DNA from: Mycolicibacter heraklionensis
Lineage (GTDB): Bacteria; Actinomycetota; Actinomycetes; Mycobacteriales; Mycobacteriaceae
Direction of reading: 5' to 3'
NCBI GenBank assembly: GCA_001673575.1
Contig: LZME01000099.1
Location: forward strand, 1-34,424
DNA: 34,424 nucleotides
The position numbers and the translations under genes are program-made. The notes beneath the pieces are model-generated. The model had not been told where the DNA came from. It searched no databases and saw only the letters and a program-made list of their open reading frames with translations. This document shows, in pieces, positions 22,042 through 30,119 of this stretch; position 1 is the stretch's first letter; the number at the start of each line of letters is the position of its first letter.

Positions 22042-23502
22042 TCAGGCCCGGGCTGCGCTGCGTCCGGCCCGTCGGCCGTAGAAGCTGCCGTCGCCCAGTG
22101 ACACACCGCTGGCATAGCCCCACGCCGCGAGACCGGCGGCCGACCGCCCAGCCGCATACAGGCCCGGGATCGGTTCGCCGCTGACGTGGAGCACCTGGGC
22201 GTCGAGTGTGGTGGCCAACCCGCCGAGGGTGAATCCGCCGGTGCACTCCCGCAGGTCGATGGCACCGACCGGGGAGCCGATCGGCTTGAGCCACTGGGCC
22301 TTCTTGTGCAGCAACGGGTCCACGCCGCGCGCAGCGCCCTCGTTGTACGCCGCCACCGTGGCCTGCAGCGCACCGGAGGGCAAGCCCATCTCGGATTCGA
22401 GATCGGCGACGGAGTCGGCCACCCAGGTGGGCGGACGCATCATGAGCTTCGGAGAAACCGAGGCCATCGCCGCTTCGTAAGCCGCGTCGTCGAGGATCAG
22501 ATAGGCGATGTTGTCCTGGTGGTAGAGCGTCAGTTGCCCGATTCGGCCGGGGTAGGTGTCCTCGGCGACGTAGCGCTGGCCCCGCCCGTTGACCACAATG
22601 CCGCGTACGAGTTGCTGCGGGTCGATGAAGATGGCGACTTCGGTGGCATCCATATGGGCAAGATCGGCGCCGAGCGCCTGGGCCATCCGGATCGAATGAC
22701 CGTCGTGTTGCTCCACCGATGCCGCCGGCCGACCGGCGATGCGAGGAGCGAACTGCGCCACCATGGCGTCGTTATAGGCAAAGCTGCCCGTCGCCAGCAC
22801 CACTGAGCGGCGTGCGCGGACAGTGACCTCGGTGCCGTACCGACGCGCGATGACACCGACAACCCGGCCGTCGGATTCGACGACGAGTCGCCGCGCGCGA
22901 ATGTTGTAGAGCGCTCGGGCGCCCGCAGCCAGGGCGGCGTCGACGAGTGGCTTCATCAGCATGTAGCCGGCGCTGGCCTCGCCCTGCTTCTTATTGGACA
23001 TCTGCGGGATATGCCCGCGCGGTGCGGGAGTGGCGATCGTGTTGAACGGATAGGAATTCTCCCCGCCGGAGTACATCAGCCCTTGGTCGCCCATCGGCTC
23101 CCAGCCGGGCTCACCGAAGAACTCGGCTTTGAACGGGACTCCGCATTCGACCAGCCAATCGAAGTGAGCCACGCTGCCTGCGCAGTAATCGGCGATCCGA
23201 CTCTCGTCAGCCCCGGGGCCCATGGCCGCATTCAGGAATGCCGTCATGTTGTCGACGGAATCCTCGAAGCCGCACGCCGCTTGCAATGGTGTCCCACCGC
23301 CGAGATAGATGAACCCACCGGCCATCGCCGCTGCCCCGCCCCAGGATCCAGCGCACTCGAGCACCAGGACCTCTGCGCCGGACCGGGCCGCCTCCACGGC
23401 AGCAGCGGCGCCCGCCACGCCGAACCCGGCGATGACGACATCGGCCTCGTGGTCCCAGCTGCGGATATCTGTCGCGGCAACCGGGCAGACGTCAGCGGTC
23501 AC
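22042..23502 (-). CDS. KstD-superfamily FAD-dependent dehydrogenase
   Basis: A 486-residue flavoprotein of the fumarate reductase / 3-ketosteroid dehydrogenase superfamily. The N-terminal FAD motif is VVIAGFGVAGAAAAVEAARSG with acidic LVLE. The substrate-domain entry has GGAAAMAGGFIYLGGG in place of the usual GGSTARSGG. The C-terminal FAD-binding part has GGFTLGGL and GLYAAGRSAAGLAAWGYASG. It starts with GTG overlapping the HsaC-like stop by 4 bases and ends the four-gene ring-cleavage operon. It is shorter than typical delta-1-KstD (about 510-560) and may act on another bond (for example a delta-4 or bile-acid-type dehydrogenation) or in reverse as a reductase. A second, truncated KstD-like gene sits at the window start. 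Confidence 0.88.
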   Translation of the reverse strand: MTADVCPVAATDIRSWDHEADVVIAGFGVAGAAAAVEAARSGAEVLVLECAGSWGGAAAMAGGFIYLGGGTPLQAACGFEDSVDNMTAFLNAAMGPGADESRIADYCAGSVAHFDWLVECGVPFKAEFFGEPGWEPMGDQGLMYSGGENSYPFNTIATPAPRGHIPQMSNKKQGEASAGYMLMKPLVDAALAAGARALYNIRARRLVVESDGRVVGVIARRYGTEVTVRARRSVVLATGSFAYNDAMVAQFAPRIAGRPAASVEQHDGHSIRMAQALGADLAHMDATEVAIFIDPQQLVRGIVVNGRGQRYVAEDTYPGRIGQLTLYHQDNIAYLILDDAAYEAAMASVSPKLMMRPPTWVADSVADLESEMGLPSGALQATVAAYNEGAARGVDPLLHKKAQWLKPIGSPVGAIDLRECTGGFTLGGLATTLDAQVLHVSGEPIPGLYAAGRSAAGLAAWGYASGVSLGDGSFYGRRAGRSAARA

Positions 23503-24407
23503 GGGCGCATCGCCGCCGGCAGGTCATCCACCCACTGGTGGCCCCAATAACTGTCGGCAGTGATCTCTTCGGCGGTGTAATGACTTTCGTCGACGCGCAT
23601 GCCCTGCGTGCCGAACTCGACGTCCCAGTCGCCGGGGGCGCGAACATAGAAGGACACCATCTTGTCATTGGTGTGCCGGCCCAGTGTCGACGACAGCTGG
23701 AAGCCGTCCTTGTTGACCCGGTCGAGTGCCTGGCCGACGGCGTCGAGCGTGTCGACCTCGACCATGAGATGGATCAGCCCGGGGTCGCGTAGCGTCGCCG
23801 CCGGGCACAGCGCGAGGCTGTGATGTCGCTGGTTGATACCCAGGAAGCGCACGCGGACCGGTCCGAACTCCGGCGGAACGGGCACCCGGAAGGCGCCGCG
23901 TGACTTGAACCCCAATACCTCGGTGTAGAACTCAAACGAGCCATTGACATCGAGAGCCGGCAGCACCACATGCCCGAGGCCCTGATCACCGGTGACGAAC
24001 TTTGCTCCGAACGGCGTGATGACCGGGCTGTGATCTAGAACCGGGCCGTGGAAAACCTCGAGCGAGGTGCCGGCGGGGTCTTCGAAGGCGATGGCCTCTT
24101 CGATACGGCGGGTGTCTGCTTCGGCCAGTGACAGCTGCTTGTACGGGATGCCGGCGGCCTCGAGGGAGTCCGCGAGCGTCTGCAGGTCTGCATGGTCGCG
24201 CACCTCCCAACCGACGGTGACGATCTTGTCGGTCTCACCCGGCGATACCACGATCCGGGCAGCGCGTTCGTCCATCCGCAGGTAGAGCGAGTCCGGATCT
24301 GGTCCGCTGCCTTCGGCGAAACCCAGTACGCCGAAAGCGAAGTGGCGCCATTTCTCGATGTCTGTGGCTTGTACCGTAACGTAGCCGAGGCTCTTGATCA
24401 GGCTCAC
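23499..24407 (-). CDS. hsaC: HsaC-like extradiol dioxygenase
   Basis: A 302-residue two-domain type I extradiol dioxygenase. Fe(II) ligands are H146 (GLGHVVL), H213 (LIHLMVEV) and E264 (WDVEFG); second-sphere residues H196, H245 (LGRHTND) and Y254 (SFYV) are also in place. Order and spacing match BphC and HsaC, which cleave the catechol ring A of 3,4-DHSA in steroid catabolism. The GTG at 24407 follows AGGGGA, which begins in the stop of the HsaA-like gene, and the stop overlaps the KstD-family gene, so hydroxylation and cleavage are coupled. The product hydrolase (HsaD) is not in the window. Ring-A cleavage is confident; the exact substituents on the steroid are not. Confidence 0.92.
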   Translation of the reverse strand: MSLIKSLGYVTVQATDIEKWRHFAFGVLGFAEGSGPDPDSLYLRMDERAARIVVSPGETDKIVTVGWEVRDHADLQTLADSLEAAGIPYKQLSLAEADTRRIEEAIAFEDPAGTSLEVFHGPVLDHSPVITPFGAKFVTGDQGLGHVVLPALDVNGSFEFYTEVLGFKSRGAFRVPVPPEFGPVRVRFLGINQRHHSLALCPAATLRDPGLIHLMVEVDTLDAVGQALDRVNKDGFQLSSTLGRHTNDKMVSFYVRAPGDWDVEFGTQGMRVDESHYTAEEITADSYWGHQWVDDLPAAMRP

Positions 24408-24417
24408 TGGGCGTCCC

Positions 24418-25662
24418 CTAGATCATTGCCCGCAGCGGGCCCTGTGGGTCCACGCCGAGCGAGCTCAGTGCCGAGGCGTGATAGACCGTTCCCGGGGCGT
24501 GGATGGCATGCACCTGTCCGACATGGACATCGCGCCAGTACCGCTGCAGGGGCTTGTCCATCCGCGTCGCGTTTCCGCCGCACCGGGCGAAGAGTTCGTC
24601 GACCGCGGAGACCGCGCGCCATACCGCGCGAATCTGTGTGCGGCGCCCAGCCGCTCGATCCTCGAACGAGATCTCCTTGCCGGCGGCAACCATGTCATAT
24701 ATCCGGTCGGCGTTGGCCAGGAGTTCCTGACGAGCTGCGTTGATGTCGGCGGCGGCTTCACCGATCGCGAACATCACATAGGGGTCATCCTTGATCGCAA
24801 CGCCGCTGGAGTTCACCCGCGAGCGCTGGTAGTCCAGCGCGGCGGCCAAGGCACCCTCGGCGATGCCGATAGTCGCAGAAGAAATGCCCAGCGGGAACAT
24901 CGTCGACCAGGGCATCAAATAGAGCGGCTCGGTCATTCCGGCCTCGCGTTGGGCGGTGCCGTCCATAACTTCCAGCGCGTCCATCGTGCGGTAGCTCGGC
25001 ACAAAGGCATTGGAGACGATGACGTCCTTGGAACCGGTGCCGCGCAATCCCACGACGTCCCACGAGTCTTCGACGATCTGGTAGTCCTTGCGTGGCAGGA
25101 TCATGTGCAACATCTGCGGGGGCATCAACGGCTTTCCCTCGGCGTCGCCGATCATGGCGCCCAGAATGATCCAGTCACAGTGGTCGGTGCCCGAACTGAA
25201 CTGCCAACGGCCGTTGAAGAGGTAACCGCCTTCAACCGGCTTGGCGACGCCTTGCGGTGCGTAGGGCGAAGCCACCCACGTGTCGATGTCGTCGGCCCAG
25301 ATCTCTTCGCCGACTCGAGGGTCGGCGTAGGCGAGCTGGTAGGGATGGACGCCAACCACACCATTGATCCACCCTGCGGACGGGTCCAGTGCGGCGGTCG
25401 CCATCACTGTTTCGGCGAACTCACGCGGGTGCACTTCCAGCCCGCCGTGCTTCTTCGACTGCAACAGCCGAATGCTGCCGATCTCCTTCATCGACTTGAC
25501 CGTGTTGTCGGTCAGCTTGCCGATCTTTTCGGCTTCTTCGGCTTGCTCGCGCAGCTGGTCGGCTAGCTCCGCGACGCGATCGATCACCCGTTTAGTCATG
25601 TCAACGATGGTGGACGTGGGGAGTGCGTGGTTGCCGGCCTCGTCCCGGTGAGCGGACGACAT
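24418..25662 (-). CDS. hsaA: HsaA-like flavin-dependent 3-HSA hydroxylase, oxygenase component
   Basis: A 414-residue group D flavin monooxygenase with an acyl-CoA-dehydrogenase fold. Segments parallel to HsaA are LLQSKKHGGLEV, GWINGVVGVHPYQLA, WQFSSGTDHCDW, DVVGLRGTGSKDV, MPWSTMFPLGISS and QRYWRDVHVGQVHA. HsaA hydroxylates 3-HSA to the catechol 3,4-DHSA using reduced flavin from HsaB; no HsaB-like gene is in the window. The first ATG (25662) has no clear ribosome site and gives a 21-residue leader; ATG 25599 (MTKRVIDRV) is an alternative. It lies 12 bases after the KshB-like stop and 10 before the HsaC-like start, within one operon. Confidence 0.92.
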   Translation of the reverse strand: MSSAHRDEAGNHALPTSTIVDMTKRVIDRVAELADQLREQAEEAEKIGKLTDNTVKSMKEIGSIRLLQSKKHGGLEVHPREFAETVMATAALDPSAGWINGVVGVHPYQLAYADPRVGEEIWADDIDTWVASPYAPQGVAKPVEGGYLFNGRWQFSSGTDHCDWIILGAMIGDAEGKPLMPPQMLHMILPRKDYQIVEDSWDVVGLRGTGSKDVIVSNAFVPSYRTMDALEVMDGTAQREAGMTEPLYLMPWSTMFPLGISSATIGIAEGALAAALDYQRSRVNSSGVAIKDDPYVMFAIGEAAADINAARQELLANADRIYDMVAAGKEISFEDRAAGRRTQIRAVWRAVSAVDELFARCGGNATRMDKPLQRYWRDVHVGQVHAIHAPGTVYHASALSSLGVDPQGPLRAMI

Positions 25663-25674
25663 TCACCGATGAGA

Positions 25675-26745
25675 TCAAAACTCGACATGCAGCTTGTCGG
25701 ACAACGGACGTGCCTGGCAGGCCAGGAACAACCCTTCGGCGATGTCTTCGGGTTCGAGGATCGCGGCATTGCCCAGATCGACCTGTCCTTCGACCGCCGT
25801 TGCCGCGCACGAGCCGCAGTTGCCCTCCCGGCAGGAGAACGGAACGTCGATGCCCGCAGCGAGCATCACGTCAACCAGGTTGCGGGACCTGGGCCAGCGG
25901 AGGTGATGGGTCTGCCCGTCGATGCTGACCTCCGCGTCGGCCGCCGCAGCGTCGCCGGCGAGATCTTCGATCGGGACTTCGGCAAATGGGTCACCGGTGA
26001 GTGACTGGAACACTTCGAGGTGAATGTTCTCGCGTGGCACGCCCGCCTCGCTCAGCGCTTCTTTCACCACCGCCATGAACGGTTCGGGGCCGCATACGAA
26101 TGACTGGTAGCTGGTGAACATCCGGGCGAAGCCGCCCATCTGAGCGCGGGTAGGCAGGCCCTGGATCGACTCGAGCCAGTGCAGAACTGTGAGCCGACCG
26201 GCGTATTGCGCAGCCAGGTCTCGCAACTCGGCCGCGAAGATGACCGAGCTCTCGTCGCGGTTGGCATAGCACAGCACTACCCGTCCGGTGCCGGCAGCCA
26301 GCGCCGACTTGAGGATCGACATCACTGGGGTGACGCCGCTTCCTGCCGCCCATAGCAGAAAATCCGCGTCCAGATCCGCGGGCGTGAATTGCCCTGACGG
26401 CGGAAGGGCCTCGATGGTGTCGCCGACGGAAACGTTGTCGCACAGCCAATTCGATACGTATCCGCCATTCGTACGCTTGACGGTGACTTTGTGCGCGGCA
26501 TCGGTGTGCGGAGAACTTGCCAGCGAGTAGCAACGGGCGGCCGACCCGGTTAGGGCGCTTGGTACGCGCACCGTCAGGAACTGCCCCGGTCGGTAGTCGA
26601 ATCGGTCCTGATGCTCTTCGGGAATCGCCAGCACCACCGACTTCGCGTCGCGGCTTTCCTCGATGATGGCTGTGACGGTCAGTGCTGCGGCGCGTGTACC
26701 GTCCCCGGCTCGGCCGGCAGATCCTGCATCGGTCATGGCCGACAT
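25675..26745 (-). CDS. kshB: KshB-like ferredoxin reductase component
   Basis: A 356-residue reductase of the phenol-hydroxylase/KshB type. An FAD domain has R71-C-Y73-S74; an NAD domain has GSGVTP (135-140) and CGPEPF (218-223); the C-terminal plant-type [2Fe-2S] domain has C305, C310, C313 and C343. It would pass electrons from NADH to the KshA-like Rieske oxygenase at 359-1540, more than 24 kb away. It is first in the operon with HsaA-, HsaC- and KstD-like genes and divergent from the STMO-like BVMO. The start is ATG 26745 or the ATG three codons later; no Shine-Dalgarno is visible, so it may be leaderless. Confidence 0.92.
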   Translation of the reverse strand: MSAMTDAGSAGRAGDGTRAAALTVTAIIEESRDAKSVVLAIPEEHQDRFDYRPGQFLTVRVPSALTGSAARCYSLASSPHTDAAHKVTVKRTNGGYVSNWLCDNVSVGDTIEALPPSGQFTPADLDADFLLWAAGSGVTPVMSILKSALAAGTGRVVLCYANRDESSVIFAAELRDLAAQYAGRLTVLHWLESIQGLPTRAQMGGFARMFTSYQSFVCGPEPFMAVVKEALSEAGVPRENIHLEVFQSLTGDPFAEVPIEDLAGDAAAADAEVSIDGQTHHLRWPRSRNLVDVMLAAGIDVPFSCREGNCGSCAATAVEGQVDLGNAAILEPEDIAEGLFLACQARPLSDKLHVEF

Positions 26746-26758
26746 TGTGAGCGGGCGA

Positions 26759-26805
26759 GGGAATTCCCCGGACCGACATCACCGGTGGCCGGGAGAAATT
26801 TCCCG
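26759..26805. promoter_or_regulatory. Two GGGA...TCCC-type inverted repeats in the central divergent promoter
   Basis: The 112-base gap between the two largest operons holds a perfect palindrome GGGAATTCCC (26759-26768) and CGGGA-N6-TCCCG (26790-26805). Their centres are 34 bases apart, about three helical turns. Similar half-sites make them candidates for one regulator controlling both operons. No protein in the window can be assigned to them. Confidence 0.45.
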
Positions 26806-26857
26806 ATGCCCGTTGACCGGGAAGTGTCGGCGCCGGAATCCTCGGTGACCGCCTACG

Positions 26858-28480
26858 GTGGCCGCCGTGAGCAGCGCGACCGAAAGCAATGTCGACGTCA
26901 TCGTGGTGGGTGCGGGGTTCGGTGGCCTGTATGCCCTGCATAGGTTCCGCCAGCAGGGGCTGTCGGTACGCGTCTTCGAAGCGGCACCCGAAGTCGGAGG
27001 GACCTGGTACTACAACCGGTACCCGGGAGCGCGCTGCGATGTCGAGAGCCTGGACTACTGCTATTCGTTCTCCGATGAGTTGCAGCAGGAGTGGACCTGG
27101 ACCGAGAAGTACGCCACTCAGTCCGAGATCCTCGACTACATCAACTGGGTCGCCGACAAGCTGGACCTGCGGGCGGGGATCACGTTCAACACCAGGGTGG
27201 TCTCGGCCGTTCTCGACGAGGACACGATGCGGTGGACGATCGCTACCGACAACGGAGAAACCGTCGTCGCGCGCTTCGTGGTGATGGCCACCGGGCCGCT
27301 GTCCTCACCCTTGACTCCGGATATCCCGGGGCTGGAGACCTTCGGCGGCCCGATCTATCACACCGCGCACTGGCCGCACGAAGGAGTGGACTTCACTGGA
27401 AAGCGGGTCGGCGTCATCGGGACCGGTTCCTCGGGTGTGCAGTCGATTCCACTCATCGCCGAACAGGCCGCGCAGCTGGTCGTCTTCCAGCGCAGCCCGA
27501 ACTACAGCGTGCCCGCGGGCAACCGCCCGTTGACCGCCGAGGAGATCGCACACGCCAAGGCCACCTACGGCGAACGGCGCCGGATGTCCTGGCGCAGTGG
27601 CGGAGGGTCGCCGCATGTGGCACACCCGAAGTTGACCATGCAAGCCAGTCCCGAAGAGCGCCGGGCGGCCTTCGAGGAACGCTGGCAGCTGGGCGGGGTG
27701 CTGTTCTCCAAGACTTTCGCTGACCAGATGATCGACATCGAGGCTAATGAGGAGGCTCGAAAGTTTTACGAAGGCAAGATTCGGGCGGTGATCGATGACC
27801 CCGAAGTCGCCGAACTGCTGATACCCAATGATCATCCGATCGGCACCAAGCGAATCTGCACCGACACCAACTATTTCCAAACGTTCAATCGCTCGAACGT
27901 CACATTGGTCAGTGTTCGCAAGACCCCGATCGAGTCGATCGACGAATCGGGCGTCGCGACGTCCGAGGTGCACTACGACCTCGACGCCCTCGTCCTGGCG
28001 ACCGGCTTCGACGCCATGACCGGCACCCTGGCCAAGATCGATATCGTCGGTCGCGGGGGTCAGAAGCTGGTCGATGATTGGTCGCACGGCCCTCGCACCT
28101 ACCTCGGTCTCGGTGTCGACGGATTCCCCAATCTGTTCCTGGTGTCCGGGCCGGGAGCGCCGGCGGTCTTGGCCAATATGGTTCTGCATGCTGAGGCACA
28201 CATCCAGTGGATCTCCGAGGCCATCGTCTATCTGGACAAGCATGGTTACGCGGCTATGGAAGCCACCTCCGCTGCCGTCGATGCCTGGGTTACCGAATGC
28301 AATCAGCGAGCCGACGCCACCCTCTTTCCCAAGGCGAACTCATGGTATGTGGGGGCCAACGTGCCGGGAAAGCCCCGCGTATTCATGCTTTTTATCGGCG
28401 GCTTCGCAACCTACCTCGATATTTGTGCCGAGGTTGCCGACGCAGGGTACAAGGGATTCGCCCTGCTCAAGGCGCCCTGA
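26858..28480 (+). CDS. Steroid-monooxygenase-like Baeyer-Villiger monooxygenase
   Basis: A 540-residue type I BVMO. FAD motif GAGFGG (18-23), GTWYYNRYPGARCD (48-61), the fingerprint F162-x-G164-x3-H168-x3-W172-P173, and NADPH motif GTGSSG (188-193) are intact. Segments such as RRRMSWRSGGGSPH and LATGFDAMTG strongly recall the Rhodococcus steroid monooxygenase (STMO), which turns progesterone into testosterone acetate; this comparison is from memory. The start is GTG 26858 or GTG 26867; neither has a strong ribosome site. It heads a plus-strand operon, with a one-base stop/start overlap to the next SDR, and is divergent from the ring-cleavage operon. Likely role: cutting a keto side chain from a steroid, followed by an HSL esterase. 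Confidence 0.93.
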   Translation: MAAVSSATESNVDVIVVGAGFGGLYALHRFRQQGLSVRVFEAAPEVGGTWYYNRYPGARCDVESLDYCYSFSDELQQEWTWTEKYATQSEILDYINWVADKLDLRAGITFNTRVVSAVLDEDTMRWTIATDNGETVVARFVVMATGPLSSPLTPDIPGLETFGGPIYHTAHWPHEGVDFTGKRVGVIGTGSSGVQSIPLIAEQAAQLVVFQRSPNYSVPAGNRPLTAEEIAHAKATYGERRRMSWRSGGGSPHVAHPKLTMQASPEERRAAFEERWQLGGVLFSKTFADQMIDIEANEEARKFYEGKIRAVIDDPEVAELLIPNDHPIGTKRICTDTNYFQTFNRSNVTLVSVRKTPIESIDESGVATSEVHYDLDALVLATGFDAMTGTLAKIDIVGRGGQKLVDDWSHGPRTYLGLGVDGFPNLFLVSGPGAPAVLANMVLHAEAHIQWISEAIVYLDKHGYAAMEATSAAVDAWVTECNQRADATLFPKANSWYVGANVPGKPRVFMLFIGGFATYLDICAEVADAGYKGFALLKAP

Positions 28481-29277
28481 TGCCGAACCTGGCCGGCAAA
28501 GTCGCCGCGGTCACGGGCGCTGCGCGTGGTACGGGCCGTGCCCACTGCGAGCGGCTTGCCGCGGCCGGCGCAGACATTATCGCGATTGACCGATGCAGCG
28601 CGGCAGACGATCTGGCAATGATGGCGACAATACTGGTCGATGAGAAACGGCGATGCTTCACCGGCATCGCCGATGTCCGGGATCTTCCTTCGTTGTCGGC
28701 TGCCGTCGATGCCGGCGTGACAGCACTGGGCGGTCTGGACATCGTGATCGCCAATGCCGGAGTCCACGCTCCCGGAGCTCCGGTCTGGGAACTGCCCGAC
28801 GACGTCTGGCAGGACGCGCTCGATATCAATCTCACCGGTGTGTGGCATACCGTCAAGGCCGCCGCACCACATCTGAGGCCGGGCGGTTCGATCGTTATCA
28901 TCAATTCGACCAGCGGAATTCGTGGTCCGGCTGGTACCGCGCACTACACCGCCAGCAAGCATGCTGCAGTGGGACTGGCCCGCACACTCGCCAACGAACT
29001 GGGCCCATACGGGATCCGGGTGAACACCGTGCACCCCGGCGCGGTGGCCACGCCGCTGGTCCGCAACGAAGCGACCTACCGACGGCTCTGCCCCGACCTC
29101 GATAATCCGACCGAAGCCGACGCGGTCAAGATCCTGACGGCGCGCAATCTGCTCAGTGTGCCGTGGGTGGAGCCGCATGACGTTGCCAACGCCGCGGTGT
29201 TCCTGGCCTCCGACGACGCCCGGTATATCACCGGAGCTCAGCTGGTGGTCGATGCCGGATTGACCCAGAAGACATGA
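28480..29277 (+). CDS. Mycofactocin-coupled-type SDR
   Basis: A 265-residue SDR beginning at ATG 28480, which shares its A with the BVMO stop; upstream in-frame codons lie inside the BVMO. Cofactor motif TGAARGTG (12-19), ANAG (91-94), INSTSG with S143, and Y156/K160 are visible. TGAARGxGRAHCxRLAxxGADIIAID, NTVHPGAVATPLV and VPWVEPHDVANAAVFLASDDARYITG are the signatures of SDRs that keep NAD bound and are re-oxidised by the redox peptide mycofactocin. The family's usual STPEDLAETV loop is degenerate (AADDLAMMAT). Likely oxidises a hydroxyl of the steroid-like substrate. Overlaps the next, related SDR by 4 bases. Confidence 0.88.
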   Translation: MPNLAGKVAAVTGAARGTGRAHCERLAAAGADIIAIDRCSAADDLAMMATILVDEKRRCFTGIADVRDLPSLSAAVDAGVTALGGLDIVIANAGVHAPGAPVWELPDDVWQDALDINLTGVWHTVKAAAPHLRPGGSIVIINSTSGIRGPAGTAHYTASKHAAVGLARTLANELGPYGIRVNTVHPGAVATPLVRNEATYRRLCPDLDNPTEADAVKILTARNLLSVPWVEPHDVANAAVFLASDDARYITGAQLVVDAGLTQKT

Positions 29278-30119
29278 CGATTCCTCGACTTGCCGGAAAG
29301 GTCGCGCTGATCAGCGGCGCGGCCCGTGGAATCGGGCGGGCGCAGGCGGTGCGGTTCGCCCAAGAGGGCGCCGACATCATCGGCATTGATTTGTGCGGTC
29401 CGATCGATACGGCCCGGGTGCCGCACTCCACCCCCGAGGACCTTGCTGAGACCGTCCGCCAGGTAGGTGCCGTCGGCGGCCGGATGACAGCGGCGGTGGC
29501 GGATGTACGCGATAAGGAGGCGCTGCGCGCAGCTGTCGACAACGCAGTCAGCCGGCACAGCGGACTCGATATCGTCTGCGCCACCGCTGGAATCACTTCC
29601 CGCGGCCTGGCGATCGACATGCCGGAGCAGACCTGGCAGACCGTGCTGGATGTCAACCTAACCGGGGTATTCCATACCTGTCAGGTCAGCGTTCCGCATC
29701 TGATCGCACGCGGCGGCGGCGCCATGGTGCTGGTCAGTTCCATTGCAGGTCTGAGAGGACTAGTGGGGGTCGCGCACTACACCGCCGCCAAACACGGCGT
29801 GGTCGGGTTGATGCGTAGTCTCGCCAATGAGCTTGCCCCCCATCAGGTGCGGGTCAACACGGTCCATCCCACGAATGTCGACACACCGCTCATTTCGAAC
29901 GACGTGGTGAGCAGCGCATTTCGGCCGGATCTTGATCGGCCACCGACACGCGAAGAGTTCGCCGACGCAGCGAAAACTATGAACATGCTGGACGTCCCTT
30001 GGGTCGAGCCGATAGACGTAGCCAACGCATGCCTGTTCCTGGTCTCTGACGAGGCACGCTACATCACAGCCGTCACGTTGCCGGTGGACGCGGGAAGTAC
30101 CCAGCGAGACAGGAAATGA
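29274..30119 (+). CDS. Mycofactocin-coupled-type SDR
   Basis: A 281-residue SDR. SGAARGIG (14-21), the catalytic Ser pair S155/S156 and Y169/K173 are present. It has the full mycofactocin-type hallmarks: GADIIGIDLCGPID, the inserted HSTPEDLAETV loop (51-61), AHYTAAKHGVVGLMRSLANELAP, NTVHPTNVDTPL, FRPDLD and DVPWVEPIDVANA. In this group NAD is non-exchangeable and electrons go to mycofactocin (established for the family). The usual NAG triad reads ATAG here. It is a tandem relative of the preceding SDR, coupled by ATGA overlaps on both sides. Probable role: oxidation of a secondary alcohol such as the 17beta-OH left after BVMO/esterase action (inference). Confidence 0.92.
   Translation: MTIPRLAGKVALISGAARGIGRAQAVRFAQEGADIIGIDLCGPIDTARVPHSTPEDLAETVRQVGAVGGRMTAAVADVRDKEALRAAVDNAVSRHSGLDIVCATAGITSRGLAIDMPEQTWQTVLDVNLTGVFHTCQVSVPHLIARGGGAMVLVSSIAGLRGLVGVAHYTAAKHGVVGLMRSLANELAPHQVRVNTVHPTNVDTPLISNDVVSSAFRPDLDRPPTREEFADAAKTMNMLDVPWVEPIDVANACLFLVSDEARYITAVTLPVDAGSTQRDRK

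Noticed and set aside
21892..22101. 69-codon plus-strand frame after the IclR operator
   Set aside because: Its second half is antisense to the KstD-family gene, it has no ribosome site and no recognisable sequence.
27305..28243. 312-codon minus-strand frame opposite the STMO-like BVMO
   Set aside because: Shadow of a strongly conserved plus-strand enzyme, no recognisable motif.
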